From the NCBI GenBank assembly GCA_016342415.1, contig JAEIOD010000017.1, forward strand, positions 35,741 through 99,740: a stretch of 64,000 bases of DNA, given 5' to 3'. The notes below the pieces were generated by a model. That model was given only the letters and a program-made list of their open reading frames with translations, did not search any database and was not told the DNA's origin. The DNA comes from Clostridiales bacterium. GTDB lineage: Bacteria; Bacillota; Clostridia; Peptostreptococcales; Acidaminobacteraceae. The position numbers were made by a program, and so were the translations under genes. This document shows positions 17,516 through 27,337 of this stretch, one piece after another (within the stretch, counting starts at the first letter, position 1; the number at the start of each line of letters is the position of its first letter).

Positions 17516-19253
17516 CCATGTCGACTGAGAAGAAAAATCTCACACCTTTTTCTGTGTTTTTCACACCAAAATCCGTCTGATGTAATTCGATTATATTCCT
17601 TACGATTGCTAGTCCTAAGCCGGTTCCACCATCTACTTTATTACGAGAGGCTTCAACTCTATAAAAACGGTTCCAAACTTTTTCAATTTTCTCTTCTGGA
17701 ATTGGGTCACCAATGTTTTCAATATGACAAATTAATTTGTTGTCATTTTCGGTGACATCTAATTTTATTATTTCATTTCGCTTAGAGTGTCGAATCGCGT
17801 TGCTCATATAATTAACCAATACTTGCTCTATTCTAAACTCATCTGCAAAACAAATTGTTTTATGAGTATGTCTTTTTAAAGTCACTTCTAAATTCTTTTC
17901 TTTTAGACTGTATTCAAACTTATTAATCACAAATTCTATCAACCGTATCAGGTCAAATTCTTTTTTTGTGATCTTAAAATTTGTTGATTCCAACTTAGAC
18001 AACTCCAACATATCAACAACCAAAGCATCCATTTTTTCAGTTTCTTCAATAATGACATCTAAATAATAAGTTGAATCTTCAAAAACCTCATCTCGAACAC
18101 CTTCGGCAAACCCACGAATAATACCCAGGGGCGTTTTCAACTCATGAGAAACACCACTTACAAATTCTTTTCTTAAGTTCTCCAATTTTCTTTCTTTTTC
18201 AATATCCTTTTTTAATTGAATATTGGCGTCTTGAAGTTTTTCCATACTCGTTGATAAATTGGTTGAAAGTGTGTTGAGCGACTCTGATAAACTGCCTAGT
18301 TCATCTTTTCTCTTAACTTCTATTTCTTCCGTAAAATCAAGTTTTGCCATTTTTTGAGCTGCATTGTTAATCCTTAATATCGGCTTCATTAAAGTCATAG
18401 AGTAAAAATAAGATAAAAAGACAATCAACACAAATGATAAAATCAAAATATAGACATGATAATCTGATAAAATATCTTTTGCTTCTATGATATGTCTCTG
18501 AGATCCTATTGCAAAAACAACTTCTCGATCACTTGATGTGCCTAATGGATGGAAAAATATCAATCGATTTAAAAGTGCATTTGGATAGGTTTCTTCATAA
18601 ACACCTGATTCATTCAACCAAGGATAATTTTCACCATGTTTGATAACAAAATCCAAAACGACTTCACGGATAGGTTGTTTATAAAACGCACTATTAATTT
18701 CAGTGTAACTAGGAATTGTCAGACCAATAATTGTTCCTTCAACGTAATCCAGTCCTGAAATATCATCCACAACACTAATGATGTCTGTGGCATCTTCAGT
18801 AATTCTTAGGGGCTTGAATATCATCTGACTCGAAGGCCAATGTATCCCATCTGCTCTTATATAATCACCTAGATGTAAACTAATGATACGTTCACTATTT
18901 TCATTAAGTGCATGATTTAACTGTAATCTGTAGATAACTTTATCTGTTGTCTCAATAACAATTTCATAAATAGTTTCATTCTTTATATTGGCATTTTCAT
19001 CTAACACTGTCACTTCAATGCCATTAACCGTATTAAACAGATTCATGTTATCTTTAAGTTCTTGATTTTCCCAATTGGAATTCTTGTATGTAGATCCAAA
19101 CTCTCCAACTTGCTTGCTGATGCTATTTATCTTTTCCTGCAAATAAAAACTTTCAAAAAATGTACCTTCAAAGAAAAATGCGATCACCAAGAATAACATG
19201 AAAAATGTAAACGTCATGATGGTCATTCGACCAACAAGTCCTGTTTTTCTCAT
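17505..19253 (-). CDS. Membrane sensor histidine kinase (EnvZ/PhoR type)
   Basis: A 582-residue kinase. Transmembrane segments at about 11-31 and 268-288 bracket a roughly 235-residue extracellular sensor with no recognised fold. HAMP follows (to about 345), then HisKA with phospho-acceptor His in SGVSHELKTPLGII (about 367) and HATPase_c with NAIRHSKR (N box) and GGTGLGLAIVRNI (G2 box, about 545). It forms a pair with the response regulator upstream; the kinase start overlaps the regulator stop by one base. The signal is unknown; a lipoprotein gene shares the operon. Confidence 0.92.
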   Translation of the reverse strand: MRKTGLVGRMTIMTFTFFMLFLVIAFFFEGTFFESFYLQEKINSISKQVGEFGSTYKNSNWENQELKDNMNLFNTVNGIEVTVLDENANIKNETIYEIVIETTDKVIYRLQLNHALNENSERIISLHLGDYIRADGIHWPSSQMIFKPLRITEDATDIISVVDDISGLDYVEGTIIGLTIPSYTEINSAFYKQPIREVVLDFVIKHGENYPWLNESGVYEETYPNALLNRLIFFHPLGTSSDREVVFAIGSQRHIIEAKDILSDYHVYILILSFVLIVFLSYFYSMTLMKPILRINNAAQKMAKLDFTEEIEVKRKDELGSLSESLNTLSTNLSTSMEKLQDANIQLKKDIEKERKLENLRKEFVSGVSHELKTPLGIIRGFAEGVRDEVFEDSTYYLDVIIEETEKMDALVVDMLELSKLESTNFKITKKEFDLIRLIEFVINKFEYSLKEKNLEVTLKRHTHKTICFADEFRIEQVLVNYMSNAIRHSKRNEIIKLDVTENDNKLICHIENIGDPIPEEKIEKVWNRFYRVEASRNKVDGGTGLGLAIVRNIIELHQTDFGVKNTEKGVRFFFSVDMEEA

Positions 19254-19930
19254 TATTTCACCTCGAACATATAACCCACACGGATAATCGTTTTAATGAG
19301 ATTGGCATGTTCTCCAAGTTTAGACCGTAATTTTTTAATGTGAGTATCCACCACTCTATAGTCACCCATATAATCATATCCCCAAACTCTATCCAAAATC
19401 TTTTCTCTCGTACAGACTCTATTTTTATTTTCTATTAAATAGAACAATAATTCATATTCCTTCGGTGATGTGCTAATGACTCTGTTATCTACTTTGACTT
19501 CATAAGACAAGGTGTTAATGGAAATCCCCGAAATATTAATCACACCTTCTCCACTAGAAACATCACCTTGTGCTCTTTTAAGGAGATTTCTGGTCCTAGC
19601 GACCAATACTTTTGGAGAAAATGGTTTGGTGACATATTCATCAGCACCCAGTTCAAATCCCAATAGTTTATCTTCCTCTTCCGACTTTGCCGTTAACATA
19701 ATAATAGGAACATCCGAAATATTTCTGATGTATTTGCAAACTTCCCATCCATACATACCAGGAATCATTATATCCAAGATAATAACATCTACTTTTTCGC
19801 GCTCGAATATGTCAATGGCATCGCTGCCATCACCTGTTTCAAGAACTTCATAGCCTTCTTTTTTAAAATAGGCAACTATCAATTCTCTCATTCTATATTC
19901 ATCTTCTACAACCAGTACTGTCTTAGCCAT
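19253..19930 (-). CDS. OmpR/PhoB family response regulator
   Basis: A 225-residue regulator. Receiver domain with acidic pocket VVEDE (residues 7-11), phospho-acceptor D53 in VIILDIMIPG, and switch Lys in EYVTKPFSP; winged helix from about 130 with RVVDTHIKKLRSKLG recognition helix region. It is transcribed ahead of its cognate membrane kinase with a one-base overlap (TAATG). Targets are unknown. Confidence 0.93.
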   Translation of the reverse strand: MAKTVLVVEDEYRMRELIVAYFKKEGYEVLETGDGSDAIDIFEREKVDVIILDIMIPGMYGWEVCKYIRNISDVPIIMLTAKSEEEDKLLGFELGADEYVTKPFSPKVLVARTRNLLKRAQGDVSSGEGVINISGISINTLSYEVKVDNRVISTSPKEYELLFYLIENKNRVCTREKILDRVWGYDYMGDYRVVDTHIKKLRSKLGEHANLIKTIIRVGYMFEVK

Positions 19931-19939
19931 GATTCCCTC

Positions 19940-20404
19940 CTATTCTACTTGTTTCTTCAAAAATATTGTTTCATATGACAACATTAACTGAAAGGCATCT
20001 TTGATGGAAGTTCTGGAAATCAACGTTTCAAAATCGTCTTCATTTAAGATGACTTGCTCTTGATCCAAAATGTCCTCGACAATATCTCTACGCCATTTTA
20101 TCAATTCCTCATATACAATGTCTTCTATTAAATCACTCTGTGCATCTATCTCAATAGATAAGTCGATTTCTCTTAACAAAACACCTGATAACATCGTATG
20201 CAAAACATCCAAATCGATTATTTTTGTTTCACCATTTGTTTTAATCATCAAAGCCTTGAGTTGATCTTTATTAACATACTCAACATATTCTATTTCTTCA
20301 ACTACTTCAGGTTCCTTTTCAATTTTCTTAACTGTTTTTTGAGGTGGTGTCTTTTGACAACCCACCAATAAGATAATACATAATATAATAACAATTTTTT
20401 TCAT
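19940..20404 (-). CDS. Small predicted lipoprotein upstream of the two-component pair
   Basis: About 154 residues. The N terminus MKKIVIILCIILLVGCQKTP is a lipoprotein signal with lipobox LVGC. A Glu- and Lys-rich spacer is followed by a helical domain (DLIEDIVYEELIKWRRDIVE, ILDQEQVILNEDDFE) resembling SurA-N-like or undefined helical repeats. The ATG at 20404 is preferred over 20419 because GAGAGGA sits 8 bases before it. It lies 9 bases upstream of the response regulator and is the first gene of that operon, so it may be an accessory or target of the system. Function unknown. Confidence 0.7.
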   Translation of the reverse strand: MKKIVIILCIILLVGCQKTPPQKTVKKIEKEPEVVEEIEYVEYVNKDQLKALMIKTNGETKIIDLDVLHTMLSGVLLREIDLSIEIDAQSDLIEDIVYEELIKWRRDIVEDILDQEQVILNEDDFETLISRTSIKDAFQLMLSYETIFLKKQVE

Positions 20405-20534
20405 AATAAGTCCTCTCAAATATTATTGTACACTAAATTGGCAAAGCAAGAAACGTCTCTCTAGGACTTTCTATTGCATAAACGATGTCATGAAGCTATT
20501 TAAGTCAATTCATAGACTTATTTAAAAAGAATTC

Positions 20535-20564
20535 AAAAAAAAATGAGTTGATTATTCAACTCAT
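20535..20564 (-). terminator. Terminator of the PilZ gene
   Basis: ATGAGTTGA / TCAACTCAT with TTAT loop, followed on the reverse strand by a run of eight or more T, overlaps the PilZ stop region. Confidence 0.85.
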
Positions 20565-21205
20565 CCTCTACGTCTTCTTTTTCGTTGTTCTTCAAATATA
20601 TAAGCTACAATCATCCGCTCTTGGTCAAGGGCCAAATCATCAAATTGAAATCTTGTATCAAATCTTAAACTCTCAGTTGAAAGAGATATACTGTCAATAA
20701 CACTTGAACGCAAGTTTAACTCATCTCCGTTTAAATCAACTTTTAATTTAACATGTTCTTTCTTGAACAATCTCTCTGGTGTTACCATACGCATACCACC
20801 AGCACTTAAATCTCGTGTAACTGCATGGATTAGATGCATTTCCGGTCTTTCATTAGCAATAACCTCAGCATCTAACAACGTCGGTAGCCTATAATGTTTT
20901 CTTCTTTGAGTTCTTCTGATATCAGAAATACGCTCTAAAAGCAATAAAACAACATCACCGTTTTTCAAACGGCGTTCTACTATAACATCACAGCTGATAA
21001 CACCAGCCCCTTCAACAATTGAAAATAATTCTGCATGTTCTCTCTTTAAAAAAGGATATAATTGGCCTTTATAAAATGGAGCTGCAACAATAAATTCTCC
21101 TGCATCCGTGACATGTTCAACGTGAGTAGATAGATTTAATATCCCTCTATCGGTATCAATATGAAGCTCTACTCTCTGTTTTGGTTTAAAAAATTTACTT
21201 TTCAT
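20561..21205 (-). CDS. YcgR-like flagellar brake/PilZ domain protein
   Basis: About 214 residues. The N-terminal half (residues 1-95) fits the YcgR-N flagellar-brake domain; the C-terminal PilZ domain carries both c-di-GMP contacts, the arginine motif RRTQRRKHYRL (about 106-116) and TRDLSAGGMR (the D/NxSxxG motif, about 138-147). Such proteins bind cyclic di-GMP and slow flagellar rotation or modulate secretion. The ATG at 21205 has AGAAGG upstream. Together with flagellin and an HD-GYP protein in this window it indicates c-di-GMP control of motility. Confidence 0.88.
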   Translation of the reverse strand: MKSKFFKPKQRVELHIDTDRGILNLSTHVEHVTDAGEFIVAAPFYKGQLYPFLKREHAELFSIVEGAGVISCDVIVERRLKNGDVVLLLLERISDIRRTQRRKHYRLPTLLDAEVIANERPEMHLIHAVTRDLSAGGMRMVTPERLFKKEHVKLKVDLNGDELNLRSSVIDSISLSTESLRFDTRFQFDDLALDQERMIVAYIFEEQRKRRRRG

Positions 21206-21310
21206 CACACACACCTTCTCTTACACTATAATTATAACCTTTTTCGTAAAGTTTTAAAAGAAAATGATGCATTTAGGCAGAATAACACTCTATTTAGTAC
21301 AGTTTTTAGC

Positions 21311-22249
21311 CTAGTTAACCTCGCGTTCAAATATATAAAATCCGGATCCTTCATCTTTTACCCAAGGTTTTAAAACTAAATACTCCCTCTCATCGATTGT
21401 TTGTATTTCATATTTATAAATTTCCCGGTTCGGATTGTATGAATTGAAGATCTCTCCTTTGGTCCATACCAAAGAACTGTTTTTTATCGAACCGTTTCTT
21501 AAAATATGCAAATCAATAAATTGTACCGGCGATCGTTTCTTACCATACTCAAAATGATCCATGTCCACTACAAAATCTAAAAAGGTCCACTTCCCTTTTA
21601 AATTGTAGTCCGTTTCATAAGGTCTTGTATTGCCATTATATGAACCATAACTTGACGTTCCAAATCCTTCACCGATAACTTTTTCCTCATGATCATAAAT
21701 CGTTTCAAATTGGCTGATATAATAAATGCCAGTCAGTTTATCGTCATGTGTCCAGATTCTAATGTTCTTTTTCGTATCATGATAGTAGCCTGAATCACCG
21801 TCACCTCTATCGGTTATGTTTTTATAAAGCACATCTTTCATCCCGTACAGATGGATGTCAGAAACTATTTCTGCAGGCTCAGATAAAAACGTCAAAGCTT
21901 CATCGAGATCTTGTCCCACATAAAGATCCTCACCGTAAATCACTTTTTCAGATTCCACACTCATCTCTAGGATTTGATTGTTTCGAATTGTGAAACTCAT
22001 ACCATTGCCATACGTCATGTAAAATAGATTGGGTAACTCGTTTGGATCAAATATTCTATCGTTGTAATGATACTTGTCGGCAAGGCCATACATCTCTACC
22101 AAGTCATTATAAGTGGTCTCATTTACATCCACTTCTGAGAAATCCATATTCTCATTGGAATCAAAGGTCTTCACCCCACCATCAAACTCATCTTTAACTG
22201 AACATCCCATTAAAAGTAACATCATTAAAAGTATCATTAATCTCTTCAT
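21311..22249 (-). CDS. Hypothetical lipoprotein encoded after a sensor kinase
   Basis: A 312-residue protein with a lipoprotein signal (MILLMMLLLMGCSVKD, lipobox LMGC). The mature part is acidic and shows two copies of a weak pattern like SmpA/OmlA folds (NETTYNDLVEMYGLADKYHY and LYVGQDLDEALTFLSEPAEI), each followed by beta-rich sequence; this is only suggestive. The start overlaps the kinase stop by 4 bases, so it belongs to the second two-component operon and may be its sensor partner or output. Function unknown. Confidence 0.7.
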   Translation of the reverse strand: MKRLMILLMMLLLMGCSVKDEFDGGVKTFDSNENMDFSEVDVNETTYNDLVEMYGLADKYHYNDRIFDPNELPNLFYMTYGNGMSFTIRNNQILEMSVESEKVIYGEDLYVGQDLDEALTFLSEPAEIVSDIHLYGMKDVLYKNITDRGDGDSGYYHDTKKNIRIWTHDDKLTGIYYISQFETIYDHEEKVIGEGFGTSSYGSYNGNTRPYETDYNLKGKWTFLDFVVDMDHFEYGKKRSPVQFIDLHILRNGSIKNSSLVWTKGEIFNSYNPNREIYKYEIQTIDEREYLVLKPWVKDEGSGFYIFEREVN

Positions 22250-23622
22250 TGTATTCCCTCCTTTGTTTCATTATAAGAAGTCAATACATCTGAGTTTTCT
22301 TCAAGTTGTAAGGAAGTTGTATAAGATAGCGTGACGGTTGTACCATTTTTATTGGACTTTATAAAAACGTCGTCGCCATGAAGGTCCATGATGTCTTTTA
22401 CAAGTGTGAGTCCTAATCCTAAATGTTTCGAATCATCGCTGCCTTTATAAAACGGATCAAACAATACCTGCAATTTTTCTTTAGAAATACCAACACCAGT
22501 ATCTTTAATAATAAGTTGATTTTTTTTCATCAGACAAGTGATTTGACCTTTATTATTAATCGAATGTACTGCATTGTTAATCAGGTTTACAATCACTGCT
22601 AACATTAAGTTCTGGTCAATTGAAACATCAAAGTCACCCCCTGATATTTCAAAGGTAATGTCTTTTCTAATGTTACTCTGACAGGTCTTTATACTCTTCT
22701 CTAAAAGCTCTTTAATAGAAGAAAGTTTTCTACTCAGCTTTTCATTACTTAAAGCCAATAGATTTTCTGATAAAACACTCAATCGTTTACCTTCCTGAAA
22801 AATGTGTGTTAACGATCTGTTATATAAATTTTCTTCATAAGGTTGATTCAATAAAAGCTCAGAATAGCCTATGATTGATGTGAGTGGTGTATTTATTTCA
22901 TGTGTCAGAGCGCCATATAATTGTTTGTTTTTTTGTGCTGTTTGGTTGAGCCTTTCTATTAAATCATTAGTCGTTTTAGACATTTGATTAAAGGAGTCAC
23001 CCAAAGCTTTTATTTCGTCATTTGAGTTGATCTTTACTTGTTGATTGTACTCTCCTCTTGTCATTGCTGAAGTGGCTTCTTCTAATTTTTTAATATTTTT
23101 TGTCATATTAGAGGCAAATATAGTACTTAAAATAATGACCAATACCATCATAATACCACTAGAAATAAAAATAAATTGTTGACTGTAATCACTTTCTTCT
23201 ATTAAAGACGTTATATTATGCTTACCTCTCAAGACATAGGCTTTACCCAAAATGTTCAATGGGATATAAGCTTCTATATAATAGTAATCATTACGTGTCT
23301 CCAATTTATAAACCGAGTCGGTTCTATAATGATTAAGTATTTCTTTACTCACTTCATTTTCCATTTGCAATTCATAAAATACATCGGTTTTATTGTTTCT
23401 ATAAATTAAATTCTTTGCTTGCTCTAAACTAAGAGATTCATCAATATAGATCACAGATTCCACCATCATTTTCACTTGATTGGTTTCACCAATTGTATTT
23501 GAGATAGCTACTTCTAATCTGCTTTGAATTAAATGATTGGAAATGATATATATAGAAATCGTTGTGAGTAGGATAATAAAAGTGGATGTGAATAAAATCA
23601 GTTTTGTTCTAAATTTCATCAT
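22246..23622 (-). CDS. Membrane sensor histidine kinase
   Basis: A 458-residue kinase with transmembrane helices at about 8-27 and 151-171 enclosing a 125-residue extracellular domain. HAMP is followed by HisKA with phospho-acceptor His in GALTHEINTPLTSIIG (about 241; note Asn where Leu or Arg is usual) and an ATPase domain with NLINNAVHSINN (N box), DTGVGI and LGLGLTLVKDI. It overlaps the response regulator by 4 bases upstream and the lipoprotein by 4 bases downstream. Signal unknown. Confidence 0.92.
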   Translation of the reverse strand: MMKFRTKLILFTSTFIILLTTISIYIISNHLIQSRLEVAISNTIGETNQVKMMVESVIYIDESLSLEQAKNLIYRNNKTDVFYELQMENEVSKEILNHYRTDSVYKLETRNDYYYIEAYIPLNILGKAYVLRGKHNITSLIEESDYSQQFIFISSGIMMVLVIILSTIFASNMTKNIKKLEEATSAMTRGEYNQQVKINSNDEIKALGDSFNQMSKTTNDLIERLNQTAQKNKQLYGALTHEINTPLTSIIGYSELLLNQPYEENLYNRSLTHIFQEGKRLSVLSENLLALSNEKLSRKLSSIKELLEKSIKTCQSNIRKDITFEISGGDFDVSIDQNLMLAVIVNLINNAVHSINNKGQITCLMKKNQLIIKDTGVGISKEKLQVLFDPFYKGSDDSKHLGLGLTLVKDIMDLHGDDVFIKSNKNGTTVTLSYTTSLQLEENSDVLTSYNETKEGIQ

Positions 23623-24266
23623 TTCTCCAATCTGTAACCATATTTATAGACCGTCTCAATAGGAATATCTAACTTCTGTCTTAATTTCTGGATATGAATA
23701 TCAACCGTTCTGGTATGACCGGCATAAGCATAATCCCATACTTCTTCTAACAACTTATCTCTTGATAGTGCGATGCCTTCATGTTTAACAAAATAACATA
23801 ACAAATCATATTCTTTAAGTGTTAAATCTATTTCATCATTTGAAAGCAATACTTTTCGATTTGTGAAGTTTATTTTCAAATTGTTTTTTTGATATGTTTC
23901 AATATTTGAATCACATCTTTTTAACAGTGCTTTAACCCTCATCATTAGCTCAATGGCTTCAAATGGCTTGGTTAAGTAATCATCCGCCCCTAAATGAAAT
24001 CCCTTTATTTTATCTTCCAACTGATCTTTTGCAGATAAAATAATCACTGGTAATTGTTTATTTGTAATCTCAGGTAAGAGTTCATAACCATTTACTATAG
24101 GCATCATCAAGTCCAAAATAACCAAATCATAGTCGTTCTCATTAAGTGAAGTTTGTCCTTCTAAACCGTTATAGGCATAATCCACTTCAAAATTATTTAA
24201 AGTTAAGTGGATGCCAATTAATTCTGATATGCTTTTATCATCTTCTACAACTAGTATTTTTTTCAT
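23619..24266 (-). CDS. OmpR family response regulator
   Basis: 215 residues from the ATG at 24266, chosen because AGTGGGGGT lies just upstream. Receiver with VVEDD (residues 6-10), D52 in VILDLMMP, and Lys in DYLTKPFEA; OmpR-type winged helix with RTVDIHIQKLRQKLD. First gene of a regulator-kinase-lipoprotein operon with 4-base overlaps throughout. Targets are not visible. Confidence 0.92.
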   Translation of the reverse strand: MKKILVVEDDKSISELIGIHLTLNNFEVDYAYNGLEGQTSLNENDYDLVILDLMMPIVNGYELLPEITNKQLPVIILSAKDQLEDKIKGFHLGADDYLTKPFEAIELMMRVKALLKRCDSNIETYQKNNLKINFTNRKVLLSNDEIDLTLKEYDLLCYFVKHEGIALSRDKLLEEVWDYAYAGHTRTVDIHIQKLRQKLDIPIETVYKYGYRLEK

Positions 24267-24322
24267 AAGTACCCCCACTTACAGTTTAAACCAAAAATCC
24301 AACAAAAGTTGTAAATTAGTTG

Positions 24323-24350
24323 CAAAAAAAATGATGGTTTCCCATCATTT
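24323..24350 (-). terminator. Terminator of the methionine operon
   Basis: AAATGATGG / CCATCATTT lies across the metH stop region and is followed on the reverse strand by TTTTTTTT. Confidence 0.88.
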
Positions 24351-26699
24351 AAATAATTCTTGTGCAACTGTAACCGAAGCCTTTGCATCTTTACAATAAA
24401 AATCTGCCTGTATTGTTCTGGCATAGTCTGCAGTGAGTACCGCCCCCCCAACAAAGACTTTTGTCTCAGGAGACTTTTCATTCAGTTGTTTGATGGTTTC
24501 TTCCATGCTTCTAACTGTTGTTGTCATCAAGGCACTTAATCCAACCAATTTAATATCTTCTTTAATAACGGTTTCCACTATCAATTCTGGAGAGACATCT
24601 TTACCTAAATCAATCACATCATAACCATAGTTTTCCAAAAGAATCTTAACCAGATTCTTACCAATATCATGAACATCACCTAAAACGGTTGCCATAACAA
24701 TTCTACCTTTTGTAATTGTTTTATCACCTGATTCCAAAGAAGATTTGATAACATCAAATGCAACACCGATGGTTTCTGCCGCTCTTATGAGTTGAGGTAA
24801 AAAAATCTCCTTCTTATCAAATAATAGTCCGACTTGATCTAAAGTTGGCACCAATTGGTTGTTAACAACTTCTAATGGTTTATTCTCTAATAGTTGTTCC
24901 TTTGTATACTCTAAAACCTCTTCTTTATACCCTTTAAGTATCATTTCAAGTAAATATGATTTTTCAGTTTTATCTTTATTAACCCTCTGACTTTTAGTAT
25001 CTTTAACATCTAGTAAATTTTCTATATACTCTTCGCCACCCTCATCATGATTTAGAAGAACATTCATCGATAAGATCGTATTCTGTAAATGATGATCCAG
25101 TGGATCCATAATCGCTGAGTTTAATCCAGCTTCCATTGCAAGAGATAAGAAAGTTCTTGTTAACAGCGGTCTATTCGGCATGCCATAAGATACATTGCTG
25201 ATCCCCAATGTGAACTGAACATTGTATTTACTCTTTATCAATTTAATCGCTTTAATGGTTTCCATTACTTGAGCCTGTTGCGCTGAAACGGTTAATACCA
25301 GACAATCGATAATCAGACGTTCTTCTGCAATACCATATTTTTTAGCTTCATTTATCATTTTTTCAGCAATTAAAACACGAGCTTCAGCTGTTTCAGGAAT
25401 GCCTTCTTCGTCTAAGGTCAGACAAACCATCATTGCACCGTATTTTTTTGCGATTGGAAACAATCTGTCCATCGATTTCTGTTTGCCGTTAATCGAGTTG
25501 ATTATACCTACTCCCTTTAAACGTCTTAAACCCGCTTCAATCACTTTAGATTTAGACGAATCTATCTGAAGCGGTAATGGTGTAATAGTTGACAATTCAT
25601 CTACCACACGTTTCATGATATCGAGTTCATCAATATCAGGTAAACCAACATTTATATCTAGTACTTCAGCACCTGCATCTGCTTGAGACAAACCTTCTCG
25701 TATTGCTAAATTGATGTTATTGTTTCTAAGCGTCTCTTTAAGTTTCTTATGTCCTGTAGGATTGATCCGTTCACCAATTCTGGTAAATCCACTAAACTCA
25801 ACAACTTTAGAAGAAGAGCAGATCACATGTTTTTTCGGTTTGTTTGTGATTTCTTTTTTTCTGATATATTGTTTTAACTCTTTTATATGATCAGGACTGG
25901 TGCCACAACATCCACCAATCATACGTACACCCAGTTCCAAATACTCTTTTCCGAAAACTTCGTATTCCTGAGGCTCTACATTAAAATAAGTAATACCATC
26001 ACGAACTTCCGGCAACCCGGCATTCGCCTGTACGATAACCGGTACAGTCGCTGTATCCAAAATCCTCTTTACGATTGACGTTAACTGACCAGGTCCCAAC
26101 GAACAGTTTACACCTAATCCGTCTACTCCTAGGGCTTCCATCGAATAAACAAAACATTCTGGTGTCAATCCCGTTAAGGTTCTCCCATCTTCTTGGAAGG
26201 TCATTGAAACAACTACCGGTAATTCCGTATTTTCCTTAACCGCTAAAACTGCAGCTCTTGCCTCATTTAAATCAGACATCGTTTCTATTAGAACAAGATC
26301 TGCTCCTTTACTGAATTCAAGTTGTTCCTTAAATGCTTCATAAGCCTCATCAAAGGTTAAATCCCCAATAGGTTTCATCATTCTACCTATTGGACCAATG
26401 TCTAGTGCTACATAATCTGGATTGGCTTGTTTTGCTAGTTTTAGAGCAGAAGTCACTACCTCTTCTACGGAATATGGTGTCTCTTTAAGTTTATATCCAC
26501 TGGCACCAAAGGTGTTGGTTGAAATGACTTGAGAACCTGCGTTTACATAGGCTTTGTGAATGTTAAGCAGGTCTTCTGGTCTTTCTATGTTAATCGTTTC
26601 CGGGATGGTGCCTAAAGGTAAACCTAACTTTTGAATTTGTGTGCCAAGAGCACCATCAAATAATACTTCATTTTTATTTAAAAATTCTTTAAAATTCAT
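24345..26699 (-). CDS. metH: Cobalamin-dependent methionine synthase lacking the activation domain
   Basis: A 784-residue MetH. Homocysteine-binding barrel at 1-290 with zinc ligands in GVNCSLGPG (about 207) and GGCCGTSPDH (about 272-273); pterin-binding barrel at about 300-560 (RINPTGHKK, IDSSKSKV, NSINGK); cobalamin cap at 575-655; B12 domain with lower ligand His in DVHDIGKN (H677) and GGAVLT. It transfers methyl from methyltetrahydrofolate to homocysteine. The C-terminal SAM-binding reactivation domain of E. coli MetH is missing, but is encoded by the gene just upstream, overlapping by 4 bases. Last gene of the SAM-riboswitch operon. Confidence 0.95.
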   Translation of the reverse strand: MNFKEFLNKNEVLFDGALGTQIQKLGLPLGTIPETINIERPEDLLNIHKAYVNAGSQVISTNTFGASGYKLKETPYSVEEVVTSALKLAKQANPDYVALDIGPIGRMMKPIGDLTFDEAYEAFKEQLEFSKGADLVLIETMSDLNEARAAVLAVKENTELPVVVSMTFQEDGRTLTGLTPECFVYSMEALGVDGLGVNCSLGPGQLTSIVKRILDTATVPVIVQANAGLPEVRDGITYFNVEPQEYEVFGKEYLELGVRMIGGCCGTSPDHIKELKQYIRKKEITNKPKKHVICSSSKVVEFSGFTRIGERINPTGHKKLKETLRNNNINLAIREGLSQADAGAEVLDINVGLPDIDELDIMKRVVDELSTITPLPLQIDSSKSKVIEAGLRRLKGVGIINSINGKQKSMDRLFPIAKKYGAMMVCLTLDEEGIPETAEARVLIAEKMINEAKKYGIAEERLIIDCLVLTVSAQQAQVMETIKAIKLIKSKYNVQFTLGISNVSYGMPNRPLLTRTFLSLAMEAGLNSAIMDPLDHHLQNTILSMNVLLNHDEGGEEYIENLLDVKDTKSQRVNKDKTEKSYLLEMILKGYKEEVLEYTKEQLLENKPLEVVNNQLVPTLDQVGLLFDKKEIFLPQLIRAAETIGVAFDVIKSSLESGDKTITKGRIVMATVLGDVHDIGKNLVKILLENYGYDVIDLGKDVSPELIVETVIKEDIKLVGLSALMTTTVRSMEETIKQLNEKSPETKVFVGGAVLTADYARTIQADFYCKDAKASVTVAQELFK

Positions 26700-27337
26700 T
26701 GTCCCTCTCTTTTACATCGTTTAAAATCGCATGATGTTCTAAGTAAGCAATCATCACAAAATCTATAAGTCACCGTCATTTTATTATTTGAAATGCCAAT
26801 GACACCCGTCACTGACTTTTTTGGTAATAACATGGACGAATCCGTTACATGGATACCAATTTTTTTTGCACCAACAACCTCTATTAAATCCCTTTGTATA
26901 TCAAGTGGTAAATCACCATAACCAGGGCTAAAACGCGGCGTTAAATATCCAGGATGAGTTCTTTTGATTTCATCTTCCATTTGATCTAAGATATCTTCAA
27001 TCCTAACACTGGCACAGGCATCCAAAATCATCATGCTTAAAGATGAGTCATAAGAGCTTTTTAATATTTTTTGATCCATTTCATGACCGAGTGTGCCTGC
27101 AAATAAAATCAGTTGATTGGCCTGACTTAACATATGTTTTATCGAATCTCCTTTTAACTTGAGTATTGTATCCAAAACATTTATATCATCGCCATGTTCA
27201 AAGTCAAATATTCGATAGACATACTTACCATTTAAACGATCTACACTCTTCATCGATTTATCAATCATTTCATCTAAATCTTGATCTATTTTTTGATTGT
27301 CATATCCCAAATGTCTGAGTACATCATTTTTATTCAT
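26696..27337 (-). CDS. Stand-alone MetH reactivation-domain protein
   Basis: About 213 residues, matching the vitamin B12-dependent methionine synthase activation domain: PRFSPGYGDLPLDIQRDLIE (SAM-binding RxSPGYxxxP-type motif, about residues 145-165) and the C-terminal CysX2-type cluster DDCLLRTSCDFKRCK. It should help reductive methylation of MetH-bound cob(II)alamin by SAM. It overlaps metH by 4 bases and the UPF0280 gene by a few bases, so stoichiometric expression is likely. The start could be GTG 27343 or ATG 27337; I chose the ATG. Cysteines at the C terminus could bind a metal cluster. Confidence 0.88.
   Translation of the reverse strand: MNKNDVLRHLGYDNQKIDQDLDEMIDKSMKSVDRLNGKYVYRIFDFEHGDDINVLDTILKLKGDSIKHMLSQANQLILFAGTLGHEMDQKILKSSYDSSLSMMILDACASVRIEDILDQMEDEIKRTHPGYLTPRFSPGYGDLPLDIQRDLIEVVGAKKIGIHVTDSSMLLPKKSVTGVIGISNNKMTVTYRFCDDCLLRTSCDFKRCKREGQ

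Noticed and set aside
24345..26699. C-terminally truncated methionine synthase pseudogene
   Set aside because: The missing reactivation domain is encoded as a separate overlapping gene upstream and a terminator follows the stop; this split form is common in anaerobes.
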